From: Schizochytrium sp. TIO01
Taxonomy: Eukaryota; Sar; Bigyra; Thraustochytrida; Thraustochytriidae
Direction: 5' to 3'
Assembly: GCA_004764695.1 (NCBI GenBank)
Contig: SMSO01000007.1
Span: forward strand, 2,425,270 to 2,489,269
Length of the DNA: 64,000 nt
In this document: positions 24,101 to 31,334 of the stretch, one piece after another
Numbering within the stretch: position 1 is the stretch's first letter
Layout: every line of letters begins with the position of its first letter
Translations under genes and position numbers: made by a program
Notes under the pieces: model-generated
What the model saw: only the letters and a program-made list of their open reading frames with translations
Told to the model about the DNA's origin: nothing
Databases searched by the model: none

Positions 24101-25195
24101 AGCGTCGTATTCAAAGGGTGCCTTTTCCATAAAATTGGAAACCTCGCGTAGAGCTCCTCGAAGAGCTTCTGCAAAGTGAGGACGAACCATAAGAAGTTGA
24201 GCCTCAACTCGCCGTTTAATCCGGCAGAATTTAATGTATCGTACTGCCGCACGCCAGCGTCGCATCGCTTTTCTCTCATAATGATATCTAAAAGTACTGA
24301 GGTTACTGATGATACGAAAGCAAGCTGATTCATGAATCCACTGTGACATAGTCATGATGTCAGTTGGAATGGCTCTGCCAAGACGCCCAGGGAGAGCAAA
24401 CTGCGAAACGGTGCTTGCGTCTGGGGTATTTTTGTCGGCTACTCCGGTTCCACTGCCAAATTGCATAACGCTGGTTGCTGTCATAATGTAGTATTCCTCA
24501 GGATTGACATGAGTGGGGCTCACAACTAGGAGGTCATAAGGTCGGTACTTCAGCTTTGTAGGAGCACGGTTGAGCGTGACAAACTTAAGGGGAGCATAAT
24601 TTTTTTGCTGATCCGATACCAATGCTAAAGAAGCTCCATCTTCCTCTCGGTGACGAGCAAAGAATGTAATTGCATCATCTGATGTGTAAAGTTCAGGAAG
24701 CTGTTTGACACTTTCTGTGAAAGGTAAGGGCTCTGACATGGCCAACAAGGTGCCTCGTGGGGAAGTTACCATAGCAGAAGGTCCACGCGAAAACATCGGA
24801 GCATTTGAATCTACCTGGATTTTGGGTGCCATTTTTGAAGTACCACCAAATTTACTAGGATGGGCTTCCTCATCAGCAAACTCAAGCTCGGGGAGAAGAT
24901 TGGTCATGCCAATGTTGGGAAGCTTACGCCCTCGTAGCCCTCCTTGAACCTCATCGCGCTCCTCTCGCGGTGCGGCAGAACCTTTTGAGAATTTGCGTTG
25001 CAGTTTCGTGAGCCCTGACTTTTTGCTTTGCTCCATAGGGGGCGCTGGGTACTGGAAATTTAATTGAACATTTGCTTGTGGTTTCCCCCCACCAGGCAAC
25101 ACACTTGAAGCTGTCTCGCGATACTTTTGTTCGATGTTGGTCTCACCTTCATCGGTGCCTTCAATACCATTGTGCTTACGCTTATCAGGCATCAT
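12107..25195 (-). CDS. Axonemal dynein heavy chain, inner-arm type
   Basis: Motor subunit that drives sliding of flagellar microtubules by ATP hydrolysis. The 4,362-residue protein has the full layout: N-terminal tail and linker (to about 1450), then AAA1 P-loop GPAGTGKT (1556-1563), AAA2 GLPFAGKT (1837-1844), AAA3 GPTGTGKS (2273-2280), and AAA4 GVGGSGRQS (2638-2646, Lys replaced by Arg as is common in axonemal chains). The coiled-coil stalk with microtubule-binding tip spans about 2880-3185 (KFLLGDPKFLQRLKDYDKDN at the tip). AAA5/6 and the C-terminal domain follow, ending GHSTNF and RGGVALL. Length and C-terminus fit single-headed inner-arm chains of the DNAH3/7/12 kind, though the exact class is not proven. 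An acidic Glu/Asp insert lies at about 4032-4080. Two ATGs open the frame; the first is taken. No intron interrupts 13 kb. Confidence 0.97.
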   Translation of the reverse strand: MMPDKRKHNGIEGTDEGETNIEQKYRETASSVLPGGGKPQANVQLNFQYPAPPMEQSKKSGLTKLQRKFSKGSAAPREERDEVQGGLRGRKLPNIGMTNLLPELEFADEEAHPSKFGGTSKMAPKIQVDSNAPMFSRGPSAMVTSPRGTLLAMSEPLPFTESVKQLPELYTSDDAITFFARHREEDGASLALVSDQQKNYAPLKFVTLNRAPTKLKYRPYDLLVVSPTHVNPEEYYIMTATSVMQFGSGTGVADKNTPDASTVSQFALPGRLGRAIPTDIMTMSQWIHESACFRIISNLSTFRYHYERKAMRRWRAAVRYIKFCRIKRRVEAQLLMVRPHFAEALRGALREVSNFMEKAPFEYDARRASLLPTFAQKQTDKLEGDILIGLQHAGSSIGQGVVRATQGLRKDLRLHKEKLLRNKNNINVATKSMAEARMEKENTIKAINTLEVDLLRLPAFCRMVNYIILGRMLSYIIDSYASLVEFVATSSIGVFKVNIELRAKEVMPEPSEDDEEEEEDENGEVKPKGPIRVVYHAIDPTENEMFSAFTDFCTKLLETVDSFPLLMIPDRAVSVEEMQPYDPEYSRGTPENRMSEMTSLTATCADFDSLTGTFGQLYAVIDQAYAEGNIFGSSFKDRFEKIYLGLTSFNSDEYVTSQPDFITLKRDLHMYQEWGKDIHNMKLETKCGSLVIIETRSFKEKLIDFLNTPMETCKSCLETLGHDEVLSLISKYRKACTDLEVDTNASLTSHAEYYEHYNIHVLAQKFHDRNFGNIQEIYTLMKEFQIRHSIEDAARLEELADEKFRFEESLARARNHISAHNSAYVEKLKSGIKTMEEFCDQMTLQLTREPFNDPAQSADEMVDVLGKLKGKWDAQLEKAKQYAHQMELLVGNKKKPEDKPTTTYNFEVGAVENCRMMLERRQSIWGCLARWNADHDRWWNTDMTILLNPERNEDGFDGPQLERTVDEYFQESVGYNRKYKGDEVVEILLKSIRETRTKAEFVALFGHPSLMERHYCQMYTEVFRAPYVDLQGMVHDPVIPEEELADATDGGVANQEQPAPADGAPATEEDAEGEDPVPTIVTIAGMADLGLFEEKNTEPLEEICGAAAKEYSLMKAMDKMEEDWVPLSFSVIEYKDTGTSIFRSMDEIEQTLDDQLVRTQAMRSSRYIKSMEARCLAWEDRLKNLEQIISNRLTMQGTWLYLEPIFSSADICKQMPSEAKMFKKVDRLWRDSMEITIEDLSVMAVFKQEGFLPKLKRANEMLDEIQKGLADYLNAKRVFFPRFFFLSNEELLEILSETKDPKRVQPHLIKCFEGIASLEFTNTMDIRSMISSEGEVVPFTYDEVKEKIINPMEAGGCVEIWLDQIQNIMRKTVAHVFDEAVFDYRDKDRIAWLQLWPGQVVLGVTQTYWTQECTAAISGGAKEVQLYADKLTGYINDIIKLVRGNIPKLVRKTVSPLVVLDVHARDVTQELAEIGISDPNDFDWLCQLRYYWTEGRASALSGNPGSVACRMINAERLYGFEYLGNSMRLVITPLTDRCYRTLMGAVHLDYGGAPAGPAGTGKTETTKDLGKAIAIQCVVYNCSDSLDYKAMGKFFKGLAGTGAWACFDEFNRINLEVLSVVAQQILTISRAKVAKLDIFEFEGVMIKLRVTCNVFITMNPGYAGRQELPDNLKALFRDVAMMVPDYAMIGQIILYSMGYLEGFKLAKKIVMTYKLCSEQLSNQSHYDYGMRAVMAVLRAAGNLKQQQPEEDENILCLRSIIDVNLPKFLAPDVPLFNGIVSDLFPGIKLPDVDYTIMDTAIREVCREWRLDPTEYFLNKVHEVYEMMIVRHGFMVVGLPFAGKTTSLKMLQRVLTLLKERFPEDHRWTRVYTAIMNPKSVTMGQLYGEFDPVSHEWTDGVLAIAYRNFSTNPPKIGAVEDRKWVWFDGPVDAIWIENMNTVLDDNKKLCLMNGEMIMMTPTMSMIFEPMDLEVASPATVSRVGVIFMEPFRVGWQPVLKSWLMKYGTLNLEPVVRIGIDDKEGAGKAQEESKEGDAKSKKKKQAAADEENAEVVTFVLNEELTQHLQTLCNWLIDPAISYLRKECKSFVPTLDQTLVVSLLRLMESMFLESVVAKVSIDQVMLENTFLFCLIWAVGGIVDDDGRKIFSDFMRGFMKDATVVDVPEMKAVKTLLMLREWECPYETGSYTFAEPIPDEGLIFDYCFIGGGAKSIGSAEVKKTSKTWMSWTDTFVLPQLSPDAEFSALVIPTKVTAQMERIIVLNLLNSFPVLVVGPTGTGKSMFISQILSQNVDQDIYKTVPIAFTAKSTANQTQEIVDSKIDKRRRGIYGPSIGSKCVVFVDDLNMPEVEEYGAQPPIEILRQLVDNGGWFDLAEKDFHEIVDTQLIAAMCPPGGSRNHITPRMLRHFSILCVSSFDGDTMKLIFNTILTWHMGVQGMPSDVKALSQKVIDATLQIYAQSIENLLPTPLKSHYTFNLRDFSRIIQGVMLVSRSDSFNADGLRRLWVHETCRVMMDRLIDIDDQKWFVSALDSALADHLGEPGGVHAVTEHLREEGDDGTLDALRKLFFGSYAHPDNPKRPYVEVTNVPGLVPLMQEYLELYNAESKTPMDLVMFVFAIEHISRIARVLGMPRGNLLLVGVGGSGRQSLTRLAAFVADYSLIQVELSKNYTEVEWREDLQEVLKGAGTGSKPMVFLFCDTQIKYESFIEDINCMLNTGEVPNLFPLDARMEILDRMQKIAKELGVKDATLNELWRMFIDRVRSRLHVVLAFSPIGSAFRDRLRKFPSLVNCCTIDWFFAWPKDALVAVARTFLSTVELDAQVREEIVDTCQYMHLSIAELSERMRNELRRINYVTPTSYLELIRSFKGSLASCRDQVNAQRRRYEIGLEKLAFAAEQVSTMQQELTDLIPVLEKSKKETNELMAVIEKKLPGVEAMKKTVSEEAAIVQVQADECAAMKAECENDLAEAIPLLEDAMKALDTLKPSDITEVKAMKTPPSGVVLVMSAVCQMMGVKSERIKDPNDPTKKIEDYWGPAKKFLLGDPKFLQRLKDYDKDNISEKVIAILREKYVNNPDFEPAKIKQASVAAFGLCKWVRAMESYDKVAKVVAPKKAKLKETEATLAETMDKLNQKKAELQTVIDDLTALETNLEAAKEKKSKLEFDVDLCEKKLVRAKQLIDGLGGEKARWTQNVADLKDEYVLLTGNVLVSAGVIAYLGAFTADYRDDVVGRWTTMCREKKIPSKDDPTLFSTLGDPVTVRSWNVNGLPTDDFSVDNAIILFNSRRWPLMIDPQGQANKWIRNLEAENGLKVIKLSDPNYMRTVENAVQFGSPVLLENIYEEIDPSFEPLLQKATFKQGGVQCIRLGDSVVEYSDSFRFYITTKLRNPHYLPEVAVKVTLLNFMITPAGLQDQMLAKVVKAEQPELAAEKERLIVDGANNAAKLKQCEDEILQILSSSSGNILEDESAIETLKSSKVLADDIKEKQAVAVVTEKKIDEVRAGYVPVAYHAQILYFCIADLANIEPTYQYSLEWFGNLFLKAIDDSEPCDELAKRLNILNEFFTYTLYCNVCRSLLEKDKLLFSFLLCIRILFGKNEVNPQEWAFLLTGGVATENPYPNPCPEWLGEKGWGELCRLANLSSFTGLREFLAEQKAGFQAIYDSADAHQMPLPGAWESKVDTFQKMLVLRCIRPDKVSLAVQDFVIEKMGDRFVKPPSFNLQACYHDASYMSPLVFVLSAGSDPMSAIIKLSEEIHARVESISLGQGQGIKAEAMIEKAQKAENEKIWVVLQNCHLAVSWMPALERIVEMTSEATCNRQYRLWCTTYPTDDFPVSILQNSVKMTLEPPRGLRANILSSYLQDPIAENGFLDKVVSRPVEWRKLLFSLSFFHAIVQERVKFGPSGYNVPYEFSESDRIISTRQLAEFLDLYDQLPFAALRYTCGQCNYGGRVTDDKDRRCLMSILSNFYNSEVLEEGYKFSPSGAYVIPEDTDYQGYISYIEKLPLADKPDVFGLHENAAITKGIGETNLLFSSLLLCQKAEQAGQDEEEENDEEGEAKTSEKSSGGEDDREDGDEAQSNGPMSDEDTIFSIADSILEKMPTQYNMELAELKYPVRWEQSMNTVLCQELSRFNNLIATVVESLKEVKKAVRGLVVMSEDLEKVAQALLFGLVPKKWLGSSYPSLKPLAGYVADLLARLDFFQKWLDDPKGLPPPTFWISGFYFTQAFLTGSLQNFARKYRLEIDTIDFVFIMRKEDPQDIKKPPEDGVIVYGLFIDGARFCKDEMILTESLPKVLISPAPMMLFQPAKREDMEETHVYECPCYRTSERRGILSTTGHSTNFIMLISIPIHQSKTQDTFIRGGVALLASTDD

Positions 25196-26090
25196 TATGC
25201 GTACAAAGGCAGTGGATATTCTCTAAAATCGATAAACCAAACAGACCTTTCCTCTACTACTGCACAGCCGGATGCTTCTCCCTCAACTGTTGCTTGGTCC
25301 ACGGCTGTTTAAAAAACACTCTCTTGAAATACGTTCGTCGCTTCACAATGCAACGCGTCCTTATCGATAAAAACAACAAATGCGAAAGCCGAGCGTTTAT
25401 CACTACGGCCAAAGAAGGGCACTGTTGGTCAAAGCTAGCTAGCAACGGTGCTCTTTAATCGAGCGCCCGCGCGGGAGCAGTTCCCGCGCTCGCAAGTTTT
25501 GACAATGTTGTAGATACCGAGTGTACTACCAGTGATATTATAACTCGTCCAAGGTCATGCAATAGCCGCAAAGTCTTCTTCCCAGCTCGCTCCTGCTTAT
25601 ATTATAGGAGCCGTCTTTAAAGTTCGTACACCAAGCTATTGGCCGGCAGCCGGTACTATTGCTGTTAGACAGGACAGCAATCTAAATTCATAAGAAAAAT
25701 CGGCGCGTTACCTGGCAAACGGGTGCAAACACTTATAACAGTAGTATTGCCCAGGTACCAAACTCAGAGGCGCAATGGTGAATGACGAAGCTCGGCTCAT
25801 ACATCATCTACGAAAGGTTGAAACCTTGCATCTTAATACTACGAAGAAAAATGGTTTGTCCGTTGAGAAAACGCGCCTGACCTTGGGGTCCCCGATGTGT
25901 AAGGTGTGTACCATCTTTAATTTGAAAAAATGTTTTGAGTACACTTGGTGTTCCTGTTTTTGTTTGTAGAATCAACTTTCAACGTGTAGAGATTGATGCT
26001 TTGGTATTTTCTGCAACAGGTAAGGGATAAAGCGGAGGAAGAAATCACGAGAGGGTGACAGGCCTTGTGGAAAACTGTTATCATTTGTCG
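25196..26090. other. Divergent intergenic region between dynein and the next gene
   Basis: About 900 bp between two diverging starts, so probably a shared promoter region. A short GC-rich stretch lies near 25460-25495. The right half (25775-26061) may contain extra 5' exons of the downstream gene, listed separately. Confidence 0.5.
25775..26061 (+). other. Possible two small 5' exons and introns of the 26091 gene
   Basis: An ATG at 25775 opens 43 codons ending near GTAAGG/GTGTGT donor-like sites. A second short stretch (25970-26019, reading FQRVEIDALVFSATG) follows a T-rich TTTGTAG acceptor and ends at CAG|GTAAGG. Splicing from there to the GACAG at 26057-26061 would enter the downstream gene in frame at LVENCYHLSMAAS. 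The last intron would be only 42 bp, and the best donor of the first exon does not give the right phase without a second acceptor choice. This is a hypothesis for a 5' extension, not a firm model. Confidence 0.3.
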
Positions 26091-27770
26091 ATGGCCGCAT
26101 CATCTCGCGCGTGCCAGGCCCTGGCGTTGGCCGCTAAACCTAGGGGCACTTTTGGAGATTCTGGAGTGTTGAGTCAACGCGAGCTTCTTTCAGCTTTAAA
26201 TCACGACGAAGGGTTTCGTAAAGCTCTGCGCGAGGACGAGAGGCTGCGAGGTCTTCTAAAGCCCAAGTCATTTGCAGCACTTTTTGCAGAAATTGAAGGC
26301 TTTAGCCGAGCACCAAAAGGAAGCATTACAATGGAAGGTCTTGCAGCATTTCTTGATGCCCATGTGCTGGACGACCTGGAAGAGAGCAAACCAAAACAAG
26401 ATACTGACTTGCGCACAGAAACAGAAAGGGTAAAAGTACCGGGAGAGAACAAACCTTTTATTTGTAAAAATCCGCATCCTCACGAATGCAAACACCAACC
26501 TGCAGAATCTTCGGGATCGCTAACATCGACAAGTGAACCATCGTCAACCGGTGAATGCAAATCACAAATAGATCTTGTACGGATAAAGCGTCAAGATTCT
26601 TTAAGACCTAGCGATATGGAGAATAAAAAAACACAAGAAACGCAAAGTGTAAATGAAGAGATAACTGGCAGGCATCGGCCATCATCAAACGTGACAGAAT
26701 CCCCAAAGCATGCACCAAGCAAAGGTACAAGCCAACGCAAGCAAAAGGGATTGAATGACACTCAAAGTTTGAGTGCAAACCAAGAAAGAAAACACAGTTT
26801 TTCTATTAAGCAAATCACAACAAAAGACACAGCTACTGATACATCCTCGTTAAGTGGTGAGGAGGTGTTTGAAAAAAATAGAAACGCAAAGCCAAGCCTC
26901 TCAGATGATGCGCGAATAATGGCCCTAGCTCGTACAGAATCAGAGGCTCGACTCCTGCAAAAAGTCAGAGGCGATGGACAATCTAAGAATGGTCTTTCAA
27001 AAGATGATCTTGCCTATATAGATTCAATTGAGCAGGAACAGCGCGAAAGATCGGCTGCAACAAAGCTTTTTATGGACAATTTTGAAGGTTCGATACCTGG
27101 TTGCTCTAGATATCTGAATTGCATTTACCCCCAGCAACGGGTTGCAGTTGATCATCTATGCCAAGGACAAAAGTGTGATCGCTGTCGATTACATAATATG
27201 ACTTCTTCATCTCCGAACTTACTTTCTGTCACAAAGGGGGTATCAGCGACTTCTACCTCTGTGAATTCCAATAGAGCGCATGGAAGGCATCTGGAGAAGC
27301 TCAGTGTTACAGATATGTCTTCTTCTTCTTCTTCTTCTTCTTCTTCCTTGCCAGCTATGAGTCTAGGTACACGTAGCTATCATCCCTGGAAAGGGTACAA
27401 TTTAGGAGGTGGAACGGTGAGCGAGATTGCTTCAATCTGCCAAACAAATGCGTATCAATGGCTTGACCAAGTCCTAGTAGACGGGGTGCACGATGAGTCC
27501 AGTTGTCAACATCATGTGCAGCTTGGACGAATGCATGTCCAAGTACTGGCCCAGTGTGTTGGAGACCTTCTTCGTGAGCTTGATCAAACAAAGTCGCATT
27601 TGACTCGAGCACGTGAGGATGCTAATCAAACTAAAAGAAAAGCTGCAGCTGCCGAAAGCCAGCGCCGAGCAGAAATTGATGCTTTACGCGTCAGCAACCA
27701 ACAAGTCAAATCAGACGCTCTCCGTGCCCTTCATGCTCTTCGTAATGCAGTAAGAGCCACGAATTTATGA
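26091..27770 (+). CDS. Unrecognised protein with N-terminal helical region and C-terminal coiled coil
   Basis: A 559-residue protein of no family I recognise. The N-terminus (to about residue 95, SQRELLSALNHDEGFRKAL and GSITMEGLAAFLDAHVLDD) looks like two helices of an EF-hand-like fold without clear calcium loops. The middle is polar, Ser/Thr/Lys-rich and probably disordered. Around residues 340-370 lies a cysteine cluster, C-x5-C-x12-C-x4-C-x2-C, that could bind zinc. A nine-codon Ser run from TCT repeats follows at about 27319-27348. The last 90 residues, from about QLGRMHVQVLAQCVGDLLRE, are predicted coiled coil. The open frame extends upstream to a GTG at 26055, but the first ATG is at 26091. 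It lies head to head with the dynein gene, which hints at a flagellar or co-expressed role without proving it. Confidence 0.75.
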   Translation: MAASSRACQALALAAKPRGTFGDSGVLSQRELLSALNHDEGFRKALREDERLRGLLKPKSFAALFAEIEGFSRAPKGSITMEGLAAFLDAHVLDDLEESKPKQDTDLRTETERVKVPGENKPFICKNPHPHECKHQPAESSGSLTSTSEPSSTGECKSQIDLVRIKRQDSLRPSDMENKKTQETQSVNEEITGRHRPSSNVTESPKHAPSKGTSQRKQKGLNDTQSLSANQERKHSFSIKQITTKDTATDTSSLSGEEVFEKNRNAKPSLSDDARIMALARTESEARLLQKVRGDGQSKNGLSKDDLAYIDSIEQEQRERSAATKLFMDNFEGSIPGCSRYLNCIYPQQRVAVDHLCQGQKCDRCRLHNMTSSSPNLLSVTKGVSATSTSVNSNRAHGRHLEKLSVTDMSSSSSSSSSSLPAMSLGTRSYHPWKGYNLGGGTVSEIASICQTNAYQWLDQVLVDGVHDESSCQHHVQLGRMHVQVLAQCVGDLLRELDQTKSHLTRAREDANQTKRKAAAAESQRRAEIDALRVSNQQVKSDALRALHALRNAVRATNL

Positions 27771-28602
27771 TAAATGTAGAGCTCGTTTATTATTGAATCT
27801 TTTCTCCTCCAAACCTAATACATGCCTTAGGTTTATTAGGTTTTTGTAATATTAAAACTTACCTTCACGTATTTTACTTCCTTTCCTAGCCTTCTTCTTC
27901 TTTCCCTCTCCCCCTCCCCAAAAGAAGAAAAAAAAAAGTCTTTTCGAACTAGATCTGTGAACCGGGATTCCTAAGTAGCCTCTTCGTAGCCGTGTTTACG
28001 ATCCTGATGGGACTGATCCAAACTGTCTTAACATCCTTATTTCCTTTCAAGTAAGTGTCCGTTATGATTCTCTTTATTTTTTGCTCGCTTTTCTTCTTTC
28101 TTTCCGCTGCTATTCTTGACCTTTGTGAATGGAATTGGCTAACGTTGCTACACTTCAACGTGTGTGCACAATCGTTTGGTTGAATTTCCCGCACCGCTCT
28201 TTTAGGTATGAAACCGGTGCCTGATATGATGTTGCGATATTTTATGACTAACTCTTGGATGAGAAAAAGCTTGAACCTTAATTTAGGAGCACACACATTT
28301 TGATTTTTAATTCTTTTCCTCAAAAGCAACAGTTGGAACTTTGTTCGCTAATATTTATTATTCTGTTTTGTTTTAACAGCAGCTATGAATATAGGGTTAA
28401 GAATCGCACAGCAGTGCTTTCCCGTGAGCTAATAGTTAAAAAAGATGAAGAGCTTTATTGAAAATTTATAATCGCAACCACTACCCCTTTCAAGTTGCAG
28501 CGCACTATACGCTCTTGTTGCGTACGTACAGTCGTGCGTGCGTCCTTAGGCAGCAGTGCGGGGAGCCTCGGGTGAATTGAGGAGGCTACGCGAGTGTGCA
28601 AA
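27771..28602. other. Intergenic
   Basis: About 830 bp between two genes on the same strand. It is pyrimidine-rich in the first 150 bp (CTTCTTCTTTCCC-like tract near 27890-27920), which is likely the 3' untranslated region of the upstream gene. No gene is seen. Confidence 0.6.
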
Positions 28603-29787
28603 ATGGGCAATAAAATCCCAGTACCCGATGAGCGCCTGCAAAAGACGATTGACATGCTTCGGCTTGACAAGAAGGAGTTGGCAAAGTTTTGGCGTATATT
28701 TCAGAAGTATGATCGTGATCATGGTGGAACTATCGACGTTGAAGAGTTCTACCGTCTTATTGAAGAAGACCGCACAGTTTTTGGTGACAGTTTATTTGAG
28801 CTCGTTGGTAAGTTGTCCTGTCCCATTGAACACGTCTGTGAAGCCAATTCGAGGCACCGATAGCATTTAATTTTGAAACTAACCATATGTCCTGCTATTT
28901 TGTGTTCCGCAGATATTGATTGCTCGGGAACGTTGGACTTTTCCGAGTTTGTGCAGACAATTGCAACCTATTCCTTGTTTGGACGAGTTGATATATTAAA
29001 GTTTTGTTTTTTCGTATTTGATAAAGACAAAAATGGTTATATTGATTCCGATGAATTGCATGCTTTGGTGGAAATGCTTCATGGAAATAACCCTACAAGC
29101 AATTGTCGTACCGCATTGTCTAACTTTGATACCAACTCTGACGGCAAAATCGACTTTGAGGAATTTCAAGCGATGAATGTGAAGTTCCCTCAGCTATTGC
29201 ATCCTGCATTCCGCATGCAGCAGAACATGATGATCAATACACTTGGAGAAACTTGGTGGAATGAGAAAAAACGAATGCTTGAGGAGGAAAGAAATGCAGA
29301 GAATGCAATGGAGGAACGCCTACGGCTTAAGGAACTTCAGCGACAACATCGAAACCAACAACGGCAAGTTCGTCACAAGATGGGTTTTTTTGGATATTAC
29401 TTCTGCTTTTTCAAAAGAGGCAAAGTATTGGCTCAGATTGCTGCAGAGGAAGCCATTCGTGCTGAAAAACGAGAGAAGCGTCGCCAACAAAAGGAAAAGC
29501 AGCGGTTACAGCAAAAGAATCGAAAGGATCTAGAAAACTTATTCAAGGATGACCTAGGGGCAGGAGACGGAACCAATGACGAAAAGAATGCACGAAAGGA
29601 TCAAAAGCACAAGAAGAAAAAGAAGAAGCATGGTGAAGCCGCCTTGAAGGAGAAGAAAGCAGAATTGAAGGAACGTCGAAAACAACGTGAAGGAGAGAAA
29701 TATAAAATTGAGGATCTCAAGGGAAAAGAAGATCGTGAGCAGCGGCGAAATCGGCGTAAGGAAAAGAGAGAAGAGGATGAAGATTAA
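28603..29787 (+). CDS. Four-EF-hand calcium-binding protein with charged C-terminal tail
   Basis: Calcium sensor of unknown target, 359 residues in two exons (28603-28807 and 28913-29787). Four canonical EF-hand loops are visible: DRDHGGTIDVEE (37-48), DIDCSGTLDFSE (69-80), DKDKNGYIDSDE (105-116) and DTNSDGKIDFEE (141-152). The protein starts MGNKIP, a possible N-myristoylation site, although position 6 is not the usual Ser/Thr. After about residue 180 it becomes a long Lys/Arg/Glu/Gln-rich helix, interrupted by an aromatic patch GFFGYYFCFF that may touch membrane. The frame also runs upstream to a GTG at 28594, but the ATG at 28603 is the real start. The four-loop N-half resembles calcineurin-B/NCS-type proteins; the charged tail is not part of those families. 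No specific orthologue is recognised. Confidence 0.88.
28808..28912 (+). other. Spliceosomal intron of the EF-hand gene
   Basis: GTAAGT donor and a pyrimidine-rich TTTTGTGTTCCGCAG acceptor, 105 bp. Splicing joins G|AT to rebuild the first Asp of the second EF-hand loop (DIDCSGTLDFSE). Reading through would end at TAG (28861-28863). Confidence 0.93.
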
Positions 29788-30782
29788 AATGTCTGAGCAT
29801 TAAGAACGAAAAACATCACAGTTCTTGAGAAACGGTGAAGAAGACAAAATATTCTTTTCTAAAGACTTTGGAAAATGCATCAGTTAAGATGCCTCGCCCC
29901 GTTCTTCGACGTCTCACCTTGAATAGGTGGAAGTAAAACTGTTTGTAATGATGAACAAATAATTGGTATGATGAATGAAAGAACAGAAGAATGAAGGAAC
30001 CACTCATATGTGTACACATATGCATACGGCAGGCACGTGTGCGATACCCAATTTGCTATAATATAGCATGGTTGTCGATAGAGTAGCTGCAGGCTACTTG
30101 GAAAATGAAGATTCACATACGCATTGTCATTTTGAAGAAATGCAAACCCCAGCGAGCCGTAATAACAGAGGATCAGCGTAGGATATTAGCAAGCAGACTT
30201 AATTTTCAATTCCAAATTGTGTAGAGTCGGCTGGTCCATAAAGAGATAGCCGATTCTTTCCCATATCCTCGGTGATTAAGTCATGTTTTTAACGCTAAAA
30301 AATTGCATTCTATGCGAAGACTATGGCAATACGAGACTGGCATTATGTAAAATTTTGTAGGTGAGTCTGCGAGTAATGACAATAATGATGTTGAGATGAT
30401 GTTGATATCTAAAGTTAGAGTGTTTGTGTTCGCTTGACGGGTTATGGCAAGGTGGGAGAGTCAGGTAGGAAACAAGGTTGTCCACTGCGCGCAACCTGCC
30501 TGCTTGCTTGGCTGCATCTGAGTTCTTTGTGGAGAGACAGCGAAGTGTGTGGAATTTCTGGAATGCCCCGAAAGTGTATATAGATGATTGTGCTGGTGAT
30601 CATATGATAAATGAGCCAAGGAGAATGGATTCCCGACGGAAAGAAAGAATAGCTCTAAGATAGCGATGCGCGCCTTCAGTCCGAGCACCGCGTCTGCGTA
30701 TACATGGATAAAGGTTGCTTTGTGTGTGTAGGCGGGCTACGTAGGAAGGTTCGCCCGATCGTTGAAAGCATTCGCTCGTAAC
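29788..30782. other. Intergenic between convergent genes
   Basis: About 1 kb holding the 3' ends of the EF-hand gene and ARL1. I see no gene or notable repeat. Confidence 0.6.
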
Positions 30783-31334
30783 TTAGGCCTGGCCACCCTT
30801 GATACAGGTAACAAGCCAGTCGAAGCCTTCGAAAAGACCACGTCCCTTTGTTGCGGAGGTTTCCTGAATAGACCACTGGCGGTTTTTAATGGTAGTAAGA
30901 CCGAGGTGCTCAGAGACACTTGCAGCCGGGAGGGCGCCCTTCATATCCTGCTTGTTGGCAAATACGAGCAAAATAGCGTCCTTAAGCTCCTCCTCCTCAA
31001 GCATGCTCATCAGCTCCTGCCGTGCGATGGACAGTCTCTCAGTATCTGCAGAGTCCACGACGAAGATAATGGCATCTGTGTTGGGATAGTAGCACCTCCA
31101 ATAGGGTCGGATGCTCGTTTGACCGCCAAGATCCCAGACTTGAAATTTAATGTTTTTGTACTGCAAGGTCTCCATGTTGAAGCCAATCGTGGGTACAGTC
31201 TGTCCGATCGGCTCATCCACCTGAAGACGATAGAGGATGGTGGTTTTGCCTGCATTGTCAAGGCCCAAGATCAAAATACGCACCTCCTTGCTGCCAAAGA
31301 GTGCAGAGAAAACTCTCGAGAACAGAAGTCCCAT
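30783..31334 (-). CDS. ARL1: ADP-ribosylation factor-like GTPase ARL1
   Basis: Small GTPase of the trans-Golgi that recruits golgins when GTP-bound. The 183-residue protein is the usual length. It starts MGLLFS with Gly2 for myristoylation, followed by an amphipathic helix. Nucleotide motifs are complete: GLDNAGKTT (P-loop, 24-32), PTIGFN (switch I), WDLGGQ (switch II), NKQD and SATKG. The stretch [18 protein letters not shown] and [20 protein letters not shown] matches ARL1 better than ARF1. It is intronless. Its start faces the coiled-coil gene, with about 1.6 kb between. Confidence 0.96.
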   Translation of the reverse strand: MGLLFSRVFSALFGSKEVRILILGLDNAGKTTILYRLQVDEPIGQTVPTIGFNMETLQYKNIKFQVWDLGGQTSIRPYWRCYYPNTDAIIFVVDSADTERLSIARQELMSMLEEEELKDAILLVFANKQDMKGALPAASVSEHLGLTTIKNRQWSIQETSATKGRGLFEGFDWLVTCIKGGQA

